The translations under genes and the position numbers were made by a program. Below the pieces are notes generated by a model. That model did not search any database, was not told the DNA's origin, and worked only from the letters and a program-made list of their open reading frames with translations. Positions 33,556 through 41,001 of a stretch of DNA of 64,000 bases are shown one piece after another. Within the stretch, counting starts at the first letter, position 1; each line of letters opens with the position of its first letter. The stretch comes from Eubacterium sp. (GTDB lineage Bacteria; Bacillota; Clostridia; Lachnospirales; Lachnospiraceae): assembly GCA_017539165.1 (NCBI GenBank), contig JAFYHN010000005.1, forward strand, positions 1 through 64,000, read 5' to 3'.

Positions 33556-36030
33556 ATGAAAATAGTTGCACTTGATGAAAAATGGACTTTTAGAAGAGGT
33601 TTTCTTGATTCGCTTGCCGGGATGAAAGCAGATCCGGGCGTAGATGTTAATCTTCCTCATGATGGCATGATAGGGACAGATGTTTCGGCTGATGCACCGT
33701 CAAACGTCGACAGTGCATATTATAAGGGTGACCAGACGAACTACACGAAGAGTGTTTTTATCCCAAAAGAGTGGGAGAATGATTCAATCGGACTTCAGTT
33801 CGACGGTGCAATGATGAATGTCACCGTAGATATAAATGGATATCGTGTTGGAAAACAGAATTACGGATATGCTCCATTCTATGTTGATCTAACAGATTAT
33901 ATTGCGTTCGGTGAGGAGAATCGTATCATCGTAAATGTGAATACAAGTATGTATTCCAATTCCCGCTGGTATACCGGATCTGGACTTTTCAGAGGCGTTA
34001 AGCTCTGTCATGGACCTAAGGTTCATGTTGTTACGGACGGAATATATGTTTATACAAAAACGCTGGACGTCGACTATGCATTTTTAGAGGCTCAGATAGA
34101 GGTGGAAAATGCCACTTCAGAAAACAGACTTGCTAAGGTAGATATATCAATTACAGAAGATGGTAAAGATGAGATTCTTGCTAAAGCTGAGCGTGTGATT
34201 CAGATAAATCCTCGTTCGACGGAAACTGCTATACAGGCAGTAAATCTTAAAAATCCTAAGCTCTGGAGTGCTGAGACACCTAACCTGTATAAGGTTAAGG
34301 TAAGTGTCAGTGATATCGGAGTATATCGTACGCATTTCACGAAGTCTTCTAACGTTACTGTGGATGAGGCAGATACTCTTTTCGGAGTAAGGACGATAAC
34401 AGCTGATTCGATCCATGGACTTCGAATAAATGGAAAAGAAACGAAGTTAAAAGGAGGCTGTGTCCATCATGATAACGGCTTGCTTGGTGCAGTCAGCTTT
34501 TATGAGATAGAAGCGAGAAGAGTGAAAAAACTGAAGGAAGTAGGTTTTAACGCGATAAGAACCGCACATAATCCTCCTTCGGCTGCACTTATAGAAGCCT
34601 GCGACAGACTTGGAATGTATGTGTTTGATGAGGCATTTGATTCCTGGGGAATCGCCAAGAGGAGCGGAGATTACAGCAGATTTTTTGAAAATGACTGGCA
34701 GAAGGACCTTACTGCATTTGTAAAACGTGATCGTTCACATCCTTGTGTGATCATGTGGTCCACAGGAAATGAGATTCCGGAACGAGGCGGTCTTGGAAAT
34801 GGTTATACTTTGGCTGCAAAGCTCGCAAATGCATTTAAAGAACTGGATAGAACAAGACCTGTAAGTAACGGAATCTGTTCTCTCTGGAGCGGGCTGGATG
34901 ATGAGCTTGCAGAAGGAAAGAACCAGGAGCAGAATTCTGCCGACGGTCTGGATTCAAACCAATGGGAAACTGTAACGGAACCATTTACTAATGGTATGGA
35001 TATAGTAGGATATAACTATATGGAAGATCTGTATGAGCGTGATCATGAGATGTTTCCGGAACGAGTGATTCTTGGTTCAGAGAATTACCCAAAGGAGATA
35101 GGATTCAGATGGCCTATGGTAGAAAGCCATCCTTATGTAATAGGTGATTTTACCTGGACAGCATGGGATTATCTTGGTGAATCCGGAATCGGAAAAGCGG
35201 TTTATGTTGAGCCGGGAAATCCGCTTATAGAAAAAGGTCCTTGGGCTATAATGCCTATGGAAACTTCTCCGTATCCTTGGAGAACTGCAAATTGCGGAGA
35301 TTTTGATATAAACGGTCATATGCTCCCTCAGGGAGCTTACAGAAGTGTTGTATGGGGAAGTGACAGGACATTTCTTTATACGAGACACCCTGATACATTT
35401 GATAAAGTTGAGCTGATGAGTATGTGGGGATTTCCATCATTTTATTCTGACTGGAATTATAAAGGATATGAAGGAAAGCCTGTAAAACTTACTGTGTTTT
35501 CAAAAGCTGAGGAGGTTGAAGTTATTATAAATGGCCGTTCGCTCGGTAAAAAGGCAGTTAATAGATCAGGAATCATGCCGGATTCGGTTGATTTTGATGT
35601 AACTTACGAACCTGGAACGGTTGTGGCAATCAGTTTTTCTAATGGAAATGAAGTCAGTAGGGATACTCTTGTAACAGCAGGAGAGCCCGCAACCATTGCC
35701 CTTCTTCCTGAGAAGGAGACTATGAAGGCTGACGGGCATGACCTGATATATGTAGGAATAGAGATTAGGGACAAGGAAGGGAATATTGTTCCGAATGCAA
35801 GTATTCCTTTAAATGCAAAGGTGTCAGGTTCAGCATTTCTCGCGGGATTCGGATCTGGTAATCCGGTTACCGAAGAGAATTATACTGACAATCAGGCTGT
35901 TACATATCGTGGAAGAGCAACATTGATCATTCGTTCGGGATACGAGAGCGGGCCTGTTGAACTGTCAGTATCAGCTGACGGATTTGAAAAAGTAAATATT
36001 TCACTTACATGTACGGATTCCATTCGTTGA
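33556..36030 (+). CDS. Glycoside hydrolase family 2 (beta-galactosidase type) with DUF4982 and C-terminal Ig-like domain
   Basis: An 824-residue enzyme. It has an N-terminal sugar-binding jelly roll (WTFRRGFLDS, VNLPHDGMIG, YYKGDQTNYTKSVFIP), an Ig-like sandwich, a TIM barrel with GFNAIRTAHNPPSAALIEAC, acid/base Glu in MWSTGNEIPERGG (about 405) and nucleophile Glu in VILGSENYPKE (about 508), then DUF4982 and a Big-type domain. There is no signal peptide, so it acts on imported oligosaccharides. Beta-galactosidase is the commonest activity for this layout, but beta-glucuronidase or others cannot be excluded. Its 3' end overlaps the convergent hydrolase gene by 26 bp. Confidence 0.9.
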   Translation: MKIVALDEKWTFRRGFLDSLAGMKADPGVDVNLPHDGMIGTDVSADAPSNVDSAYYKGDQTNYTKSVFIPKEWENDSIGLQFDGAMMNVTVDINGYRVGKQNYGYAPFYVDLTDYIAFGEENRIIVNVNTSMYSNSRWYTGSGLFRGVKLCHGPKVHVVTDGIYVYTKTLDVDYAFLEAQIEVENATSENRLAKVDISITEDGKDEILAKAERVIQINPRSTETAIQAVNLKNPKLWSAETPNLYKVKVSVSDIGVYRTHFTKSSNVTVDEADTLFGVRTITADSIHGLRINGKETKLKGGCVHHDNGLLGAVSFYEIEARRVKKLKEVGFNAIRTAHNPPSAALIEACDRLGMYVFDEAFDSWGIAKRSGDYSRFFENDWQKDLTAFVKRDRSHPCVIMWSTGNEIPERGGLGNGYTLAAKLANAFKELDRTRPVSNGICSLWSGLDDELAEGKNQEQNSADGLDSNQWETVTEPFTNGMDIVGYNYMEDLYERDHEMFPERVILGSENYPKEIGFRWPMVESHPYVIGDFTWTAWDYLGESGIGKAVYVEPGNPLIEKGPWAIMPMETSPYPWRTANCGDFDINGHMLPQGAYRSVVWGSDRTFLYTRHPDTFDKVELMSMWGFPSFYSDWNYKGYEGKPVKLTVFSKAEEVEVIINGRSLGKKAVNRSGIMPDSVDFDVTYEPGTVVAISFSNGNEVSRDTLVTAGEPATIALLPEKETMKADGHDLIYVGIEIRDKEGNIVPNASIPLNAKVSGSAFLAGFGSGNPVTEENYTDNQAVTYRGRATLIIRSGYESGPVELSVSADGFEKVNISLTCTDSIR

Positions 36031-36982
36031 TGGTGTCAAGTACTGAAGGTAGATTGAAAAGATGAAGGTAGTGAGGCCCATTTAGCTTTACTACCTTTCC
36101 TTTTGGATTGGTAATAAGTTCTGAATGGACGTTTTCCCACTCTGGTATCATTGAACAGTTATCAGATGATACCATATAGAGAACGGGGATGTTTTCAGGA
36201 AACTTTACACCTCTTAGTTCGTTCATGTTGTCGGTCATTTTTCTGATCTCGTTCATCTGAGTTGCATTAAGCTGATTAGTACAGCTCATGGCAAGGAACA
36301 TCTTCTGATCGTCAGCAGAAAGCGTAGGGATACACTCAATTGTCGAATTGAACGAGAGTTCCGTGGTGAGTCTGTAGATTCCAGTATTGATCAATAGCGT
36401 CTTCATTCGTTTAAATGTTTTATACATGTTATCTGATCTGGCAGAAACAGGACATACATCGTCCTGGCATGGTACAGATGTGTCGATACCTATAAAAGCT
36501 TTAACCTCTTCAGGGTACATGTTAGCGTATTTAAGTGAATAAAGTCCGGATATGGAGTGACCGATGATAGTGTATCTGTCATATCCGAGAGAAGACATTA
36601 ATTCATGAAGCTCTTTGCAATAGTTTTCGGATGACCTTTCACGTGTTGTGCTGTCACTTAGACCGTAACCGAGAGGCTCATACATAACTATCTTGTATTT
36701 ATCTGCAAGTCCCTTGGCAAATGCGTCAAATTCGTAGTGTACGGATGAGCATCCGTGTCCAGGAAGGATAACAGCTACTTCGTCGGATGGACTGTCATAG
36801 AATGTGTAGTTTATTCTTTCACCTGTTGAAAGAGTGTAGTATGTGCCATATGCATTGCTATAGGTTGAACTATCTTCCTTACATTTAAATACATTTCTTA
36901 TAGCCAGAACAGCTACTGCCAGTATTAATATAGCCAGGATTACCAGAATTACCTTTCCTATCTTTTTTAGTATTTTGCTCAT
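36005..36982 (-). CDS. Membrane-anchored alpha/beta hydrolase
   Basis: A 325-residue hydrolase with an N-terminal signal anchor (about 9-27, VILVILAILILAVAVLAI). The catalytic domain therefore faces outside. The oxyanion segment is VAVILPGHGCSSVHYEF, the nucleophile Ser is in YTIIGHSISGLYSLKYA, and the late His is in LNGPHYLHLFNLP. The substrate is unknown; lipase, peptidase or ester activities are all possible. It is transcribed with the TetR gene just upstream (10 bp gap), so the regulator probably controls it. Confidence 0.88.
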   Translation of the reverse strand: MSKILKKIGKVILVILAILILAVAVLAIRNVFKCKEDSSTYSNAYGTYYTLSTGERINYTFYDSPSDEVAVILPGHGCSSVHYEFDAFAKGLADKYKIVMYEPLGYGLSDSTTRERSSENYCKELHELMSSLGYDRYTIIGHSISGLYSLKYANMYPEEVKAFIGIDTSVPCQDDVCPVSARSDNMYKTFKRMKTLLINTGIYRLTTELSFNSTIECIPTLSADDQKMFLAMSCTNQLNATQMNEIRKMTDNMNELRGVKFPENIPVLYMVSSDNCSMIPEWENVHSELITNPKGKVVKLNGPHYLHLFNLPSVLDTINEWNPYM

Positions 36983-36992
36983 AATTTTCTCC

Positions 36993-37658
36993 TTATCTGT
37001 TACAGCCCAGAAGTGAAATCAGGGTCTCATAGAATCCTTTAAAGATAGATTTTGTATCATATTCTACTTCTGACTGAATTTTTTGTGTTATTGAATACTG
37101 AAGAAGTATTCCTTTGTAAATAGTGAGGAAATATTCCACGAGGTCATCAACCGGCATGACTGGCTTCATATTTCCTTTTTTTGTTTCTCTTTTTATGTAT
37201 TCAGTTAGAGCGGAGCAGAGAAATGCTCCGTTGTTTTTGTCTTCAGTATTTATGTGTTTCATTATGTTTAGAATACGCTTAGGTTCGTGAATGCAGAATA
37301 TATCGAACTGAATGCTTAGCATCAGCACATCCGGATTAAGGGATGTCATATATTCTTCAATGAACTTGCAAAGCTCCTTTAAAACCTTATCGGGTTTTTC
37401 AGATGAACTGTTTTCCCCTAAGATATTCTGGATATCATCTGAAAAAGATGTATCTTTGTTAACCTTAACGATAAGCGCGCTAAGTATCTCGTCAAGATTA
37501 TTGTAGTATCTGTAGATGCCGCCGCGGGCCATTCCGACCTCATCACGTACATCTTTCAGGGTGATGCTGCTGATGGATTTTGAAAGAGCTACCTTGTATG
37601 CAGCATTTATTATTTCTTCTCTTTTGATATCAAAGTATTCTTCAGAAACTTTTGGCAT
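36993..37658 (-). CDS. TetR-family regulator
   Basis: About 221 residues from the ATG at 37658, which has GGAGGTAG 7 bp upstream; longer readings run back into the operator and are rejected. The helix-turn-helix is SISSITLKDVRDEVGMARGG followed by IYRYYNNLDEILSAL. The C-terminal ligand domain is all-helical. Two palindromes overlapping its own promoter (37692-37729) indicate autorepression. The hydrolase gene is downstream in the same unit, and the divergent flavodoxin gene starts 175 bp away and may be co-regulated. Confidence 0.9.
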   Translation of the reverse strand: MPKVSEEYFDIKREEIINAAYKVALSKSISSITLKDVRDEVGMARGGIYRYYNNLDEILSALIVKVNKDTSFSDDIQNILGENSSSEKPDKVLKELCKFIEEYMTSLNPDVLMLSIQFDIFCIHEPKRILNIMKHINTEDKNNGAFLCSALTEYIKRETKKGNMKPVMPVDDLVEYFLTIYKGILLQYSITQKIQSEVEYDTKSIFKGFYETLISLLGCNR

Positions 37659-37691
37659 GATCGATCTACCTCCTGTATCCTTCGTAAAAAA

Positions 37692-37757
37692 TGAACCGTA
37701 GTTCACTTTTAAAAATGAACTGAGGTTCATTTTATTTTGTGATGTGCATTTTGTCAA
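37692..37757 (-). promoter_or_regulatory. Strong promoter with two TetR-type palindromes
   Basis: On the minus strand TTGACA (37757-37752), 17 bp, TAAAAT (37734-37729) is a near-consensus promoter. TGAAC-N4-GTTCA occurs twice, at 37716-37729 touching the -10 and at 37692-37705 in the early transcript, centres 24 bp apart. This is a typical TetR autorepression layout. Confidence 0.8.
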
Positions 37758-37832
37758 GAGTAAATTTGAAAATTTTTAGGAATTATATTATTATCTTATG
37801 GGTAATGAGTGAATATATGAAAGGGGACTGAT

Positions 37833-38312
37833 ATGAGATCAATCATAGTTTATTATTCATTAGAAGGTAATTCGAAGTATGCTGCTGAAAAGATAGCAGA
37901 GAAGATAGGAGCAGATGTTTTGGAACTTGTTCCCAAGAAGAGTTATCCGACAGGAAACTTCAGTAAGTTTTTCTGGGGCGGTAAAAGTGCGGTGATGGCT
38001 GAGAAGCCTGCTCTTGAATCATATGAGTTCAATGGTGCATCTTATGACAGGATAATATTTGGATTCCCGGTATGGGCCAGCAACATAGCTCCACCGCTTC
38101 GTACATTTATAGCAGAAAATGATATCAAGGATAAAAAGATAGCTGCATTTGCCTGCCAGAGTGGAGGCGGAGCAGAGAAGGCATTTGGGAAGCTAAAGGA
38201 CTGCATAGGAATAGATAGTCTTGAAGCTGAAGTTGTTCTTATAGATCCTAAGGCTAAACCAAGTGATGATAACGAGAAGAAGATAGCTGATTTTTGTGAA
38301 TCTTTAAAATGA
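37833..38312 (+). CDS. Flavodoxin-like protein
   Basis: A 159-residue flavodoxin-fold protein. The FMN phosphate loop is YYSLEGNSKYAAEKIAEKIG; the isoalloxazine loops are in IIFGFPVWASNIAPPLRTFI and AFACQSGGGAEKAF. Length and motifs fit small electron carriers or flavin-dependent oxidoreductases of the COG0716 group. AAAGGGG precedes the ATG and a terminator follows, so it is a single-gene unit. It is divergent from the TetR gene, which may regulate it through the shared 175-bp interval. Confidence 0.87.
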   Translation: MRSIIVYYSLEGNSKYAAEKIAEKIGADVLELVPKKSYPTGNFSKFFWGGKSAVMAEKPALESYEFNGASYDRIIFGFPVWASNIAPPLRTFIAENDIKDKKIAAFACQSGGGAEKAFGKLKDCIGIDSLEAEVVLIDPKAKPSDDNEKKIADFCESLK

Positions 38313-38326
38313 TAAGACTTAGAAAA

Positions 38327-38369
38327 CCGATAACTGAGTGTATTTATATGCCGGTTATCGGCTTTTTTT
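38327..38369 (+). terminator. Intrinsic terminator of the flavodoxin gene
   Basis: CCGATAAC (38327-38334) pairs with GTTATCGG (38354-38361), followed by CTTTTTTT. Confidence 0.9.
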
Positions 38370-38423
38370 ATGTTTATATGCTTTATAGTTTTTTTATAAT
38401 TTGATGGTTTATGGTGTCAAAAA

Positions 38424-38491
38424 TATGTCGTTCACGAACTCATTATGTTGTTCATCAGATGATTGTTGATTAAAGAGTGAATATGTATTAT
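38424..38491 (+). promoter_or_regulatory. Rightward promoter with paired LytTR-type direct repeats
   Basis: TATGTCGTTCA (38424-38434) and TATGTTGTTCA (38444-38454) are spaced 20 bp. Eight bases later comes TTGTTG (38463-38468), 17 bp and TATTAT (38486-38491). This matches AgrA/LytTR-activated promoters. The transcript would start near 38498 and run into the structured interval. Confidence 0.65.
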
Positions 38492-38497
38492 TTTATT

Positions 38498-38623
38498 TTT
38501 ACAGAAAGAGGGGTTAAGAAACGTTATCAGCAAATTTCTGATAAACGTGAAAACAGCCCATAAGGTTTACACCTATGAGCTGTTTCCGGTAAATTATGGG
38601 GAAGTTAAGTAAAAAAATAATTC
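38498..38623. other. Structured interval between two convergent LytTR-type promoters
   Basis: Two hairpins lie back to back. ACGTTATCAG (38521-38530) pairs with CTGATAAACGT (38538-38548); AAACAGC (38551-38557) pairs with GCTGTTT (38579-38585), with an inner ATA/GG extension. No convincing protein gene is present on either strand. On the minus strand an AGGTG site precedes a 15-codon frame, MGCFHVYQKFADNVS (38561-38514), whose start lies in a hairpin. This could be a regulatory RNA, a tiny peptide gene, or both. Confidence 0.4.
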
Positions 38624-38629
38624 TCTTAG

Positions 38630-38700
38630 AGTATAGAATAGAATCAGGAAATAATAAACAACTTTTTGATGAACGACATAAAAACTTGATGAACGACATA
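38630..38700 (-). promoter_or_regulatory. Leftward promoter with paired LytTR-type direct repeats
   Basis: TGAACGACATA occurs at 38670-38680 and 38690-38700, the reverse complement of the repeats at 38424-38454, again spaced 20 bp. On the minus strand TTGTTT begins 8 bases beyond the proximal copy (38661-38656), and TATACT lies at 38635-38630 with a 20-bp spacer, as at agr promoters. The flanking context shares TTGATGAACGACATAAAAA twice. Confidence 0.6.
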
Positions 38701-38745
38701 AAAAACATAAAAAAAGCATACAAATGCCATAAAAAGGGGCCTGAC

Positions 38746-38774
38746 TTGTGGCGTTTTTGCAAATATGCTAAAAT
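38746..38774 (+). promoter_or_regulatory. Promoter of the agr-like regulator/kinase operon
   Basis: TTGTGG (38746-38751), 17 bp, then TGC-TAAAAT (extended -10, box 38769-38774). The inverted repeat pair at 38670-38700 lies 45 bp upstream and could also influence this promoter. Confidence 0.7.
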
Positions 38775-38804
38775 CTAGGACATATGTTTTGAAGAGGTTT
38801 TGAT

Positions 38805-39530
38805 ATGAGTAATGATTTGTCGTTCAACATAGGAATATGTGATGATGAAAATTCGTGGCATCTTCGTCTTAGTATGATTTGTGACGAATATCTGAACCAG
38901 AAAGGATTGGCGCACGAGATTTATTCCTTCTATTCGGGGGAAGACATCATCATGGAAAATGAAAAAGAAATCGATCTGCTTTTTCTGGATGTCGAGATGT
39001 ATGGTATGGGTGGACTCGAGACTATGAAGGTAGTTGAGACGATGCCGAATATCAAGCGCATTGTTTTTGTGTCAAGTCATCCGGAAGCAGTATGGGATTC
39101 GTTTGGTTATAAGACTAAGGGATTTATCACGAAGCCATTTGAAGATTCTTCTATATATGAACTATTAGATAGAATGTATAAAGAGGTTCTTGACAATACA
39201 TATGTAGAGTTTACAGATGCAAATGGTTCTGAGTCTTTTAAAAAGTCAGACATTATATATATCAAGTCGGATTCCGGATATATAACGATTTTCACGAAGG
39301 TAACGCAAAAATTTCTTTCATGCTCACTAAAAGAGTGTGAAGACAAACTGGGGGGATTGCCGTTTTTGCGTATTCATAGATCGTATATCGTCAATCTTAT
39401 GCATGTGAAGAATGTGCAGAGTGATACAGTTGAAATGATTAATAATGATGTATATACGATTGGAAGAAGTTACAGGGGGCAGGTAAAAAAGAAATATCAG
39501 GAATATCTTCGTAGGGAGTTACATGCATGA
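38805..39530 (+). CDS. AgrA-like LytTR response regulator
   Basis: A 241-residue regulator. The receiver domain has NIGICDDENSWHLRL (acidic pair), EIDLLFLDVEMYGMGG (phosphoacceptor Asp), VFVSSHPEAVWDSFGYKT and FITKPFEDS (Lys). The LytTR domain reads DIIYIKSDSGYITIFTK, GLPFLRIHRSYIVNLMHV and TVEMINNDVYTIGRSYRGQV. It overlaps the kinase gene by 4 bp. By family it should bind paired direct repeats about two turns apart, and two such pairs lie upstream. No agrB or agrD-like gene is adjacent, so the inducing signal is not obvious. Confidence 0.92.
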   Translation: MSNDLSFNIGICDDENSWHLRLSMICDEYLNQKGLAHEIYSFYSGEDIIMENEKEIDLLFLDVEMYGMGGLETMKVVETMPNIKRIVFVSSHPEAVWDSFGYKTKGFITKPFEDSSIYELLDRMYKEVLDNTYVEFTDANGSESFKKSDIIYIKSDSGYITIFTKVTQKFLSCSLKECEDKLGGLPFLRIHRSYIVNLMHVKNVQSDTVEMINNDVYTIGRSYRGQVKKKYQEYLRRELHA

Positions 39531-40831
39531 AATATTACATTATGATAGCTGCGTATAGCATACTTGATATGCTGAAATACTTTCTCTGTATGTTATTTGT
39601 TTTCGACGTACCAATGATGCGTCGGAAGAAAGTTGTTGTCCCGGTCGTGATACTGGTGACTGTATTTATCAGCGTTTTGTATTTCAGATACCTTGGCACA
39701 ACCGGAATATTCTATGTTATTCCGAATATTCTGGCGATCAGTCTTGTAACGATAATTAAAAAAGGATGCAGATTAAGAGGCATATTATTTATACTGCTCT
39801 CATGTATCATTATGGATTCTCTTACCGAGATCGTAAGACAGATATTTGTTTTGGTCAGTAAAGAAGAAACTGCACTGTTTGGTAAATTTTCAGTATATGC
39901 GATCGATGTGAAGATTATAGTGATTGTACTTCTGCTGGCTTATCATTTTATAATAAATGTATTTATACAGAAAAAAGTGACATATATATTCCATCCTCTT
40001 CAATGGGCAGTTATATTCACCTGCTTTGTGGGAATTATGATGATAATTCCTGCCCTTGAGAAAATGAGTGTTGGATTAGAGGTTTCTACGGAAACACATA
40101 TGATAATGTGCGTATCGATGACATTTATCTTATTCCTGTTTCTTGGCGTTATGGTATGGCTGAGTTATATCGTAAGAAAGAATATCGATATGCAGGAAAG
40201 AGAACTCAGATACAGATATCTGATGAAATCTCAATCTGTCTATTTTGACAATATAACAAAAAATTATGAGGAAATAAGAATGTTCCGGCATGATATCCGT
40301 GCACATATCACTGCTATCAGGGAATTGACAGAAGGGTATCATGACAGTGCATTACGGGATTATTTAAATAATATGGAAATAAAAGTTAATACTACTAAAG
40401 CTGTGAGATATACTGGAAATAAGGCTGTAGATGCAGTTATTAATGAGCTTGTGGCTCAGATGAAACCCGCAAATACGGAGTTTAAATTCGATGGACTCCT
40501 TAGACATAGAGATGATGTAAGTGATTTTGATCTGTGCGTGATATTCTATAATGTCATTCAGAATGCTATAGAAGCATCTCTTAAAGTAGAAGAATCTGCC
40601 AGAAAGATCTTCGTAAAAGTAAAGATGATAGGAGATAAGATAGGAGTCCAGATAAGTAATAATACAGATCTTACTTCACTGCCATCTGACGAAGAACGTT
40701 TTACTACGAAAGAGGACAAGGAAAACCATGGATACGGCAACTTAAATGTAAAAGATGTCGTAGATAAATATGATGGAATATATGTAACCGAGATAGATAA
40801 TGGTCAATATGTAGTTGATATCATTATCTAA
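39527..40831 (+). CDS. AgrC-like GHKL sensor histidine kinase
   Basis: A 434-residue kinase with six or seven N-terminal helices (for example YSILDMLKYFLCMLFVFDV, VVVPVVILVTVFISVLYF, WAVIFTCFVGIMMIIPAL, MCVSMTFILFLFLGVMVWL). A dimerisation segment with the phosphoacceptor in EEIRMFRHDIRAHITAIREL leads into a GHKL ATPase domain (IFYNVIQNAIEASLKVEE, then VQISNN and ENHGYGNLNVKDVVDKYDG). Kinases of this form usually sense peptides. Its ATG overlaps the regulator's stop. Confidence 0.92.
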   Translation: MKYYIMIAAYSILDMLKYFLCMLFVFDVPMMRRKKVVVPVVILVTVFISVLYFRYLGTTGIFYVIPNILAISLVTIIKKGCRLRGILFILLSCIIMDSLTEIVRQIFVLVSKEETALFGKFSVYAIDVKIIVIVLLLAYHFIINVFIQKKVTYIFHPLQWAVIFTCFVGIMMIIPALEKMSVGLEVSTETHMIMCVSMTFILFLFLGVMVWLSYIVRKNIDMQERELRYRYLMKSQSVYFDNITKNYEEIRMFRHDIRAHITAIRELTEGYHDSALRDYLNNMEIKVNTTKAVRYTGNKAVDAVINELVAQMKPANTEFKFDGLLRHRDDVSDFDLCVIFYNVIQNAIEASLKVEESARKIFVKVKMIGDKIGVQISNNTDLTSLPSDEERFTTKEDKENHGYGNLNVKDVVDKYDGIYVTEIDNGQYVVDIII

Positions 40832-40887
40832 CCTGCAAAGCAGGTGACTCAAAAAAAACGATGTGGACTTAAGAGTGTTTTTGAGTC
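40831..40887 (+). terminator. Hairpins at the end of the kinase gene
   Basis: ACCTGC (40831-40836) pairs with GCAGGT (40840-40845), beginning at the last base of the stop codon. GACTCAAAAA (40846-40855) and TTTTTGAGTC (40878-40887) form a second, AT-rich stem. Together they probably end the operon, though no clean G/C stem with T tract is present. Confidence 0.45.
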
Positions 40888-40905
40888 AACCGTGAATAGT
40901 AACTC

Positions 40906-40986
40906 TTGCATTAAGGGTGTATTTGTGATAGTATTCCATAAGGCTAAATTTGCGTGGGCCGGGGGGATTTTCCCCGGTCCATTTTT
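40906..40986 (+). promoter_or_regulatory. Promoter and GC-rich leader hairpin of the decarboxylase-type gene
   Basis: TTGCAT (40906-40911), 17 bp, TAGTAT (40929-40934) would start transcription near 40941. A 9-bp stem GGGCCGGGG (40956-40964) with CCCCGGTCC (40972-40980), followed by ATTTTT, then lies 15-40 bases into the transcript, directly before GGAGGAG. It has the form of a terminator placed in a leader, hence possible attenuation, or it terminates the upstream operon. Confidence 0.5.
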
Positions 40987-41001
40987 AAGAGGAGGAGATA
41001 G

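Noticed and set aside
38514-38762. 82-residue minus-strand frame, and a 60-residue plus-strand frame at 38596-38778, in the agr-like intergenic region
   Set aside because: Both run through the repeated LytTR-type sites and promoter boxes and have biased low-complexity composition. Neither start has a ribosome site. Only the 15-codon 3' part of the minus frame is kept, as a weak possibility.
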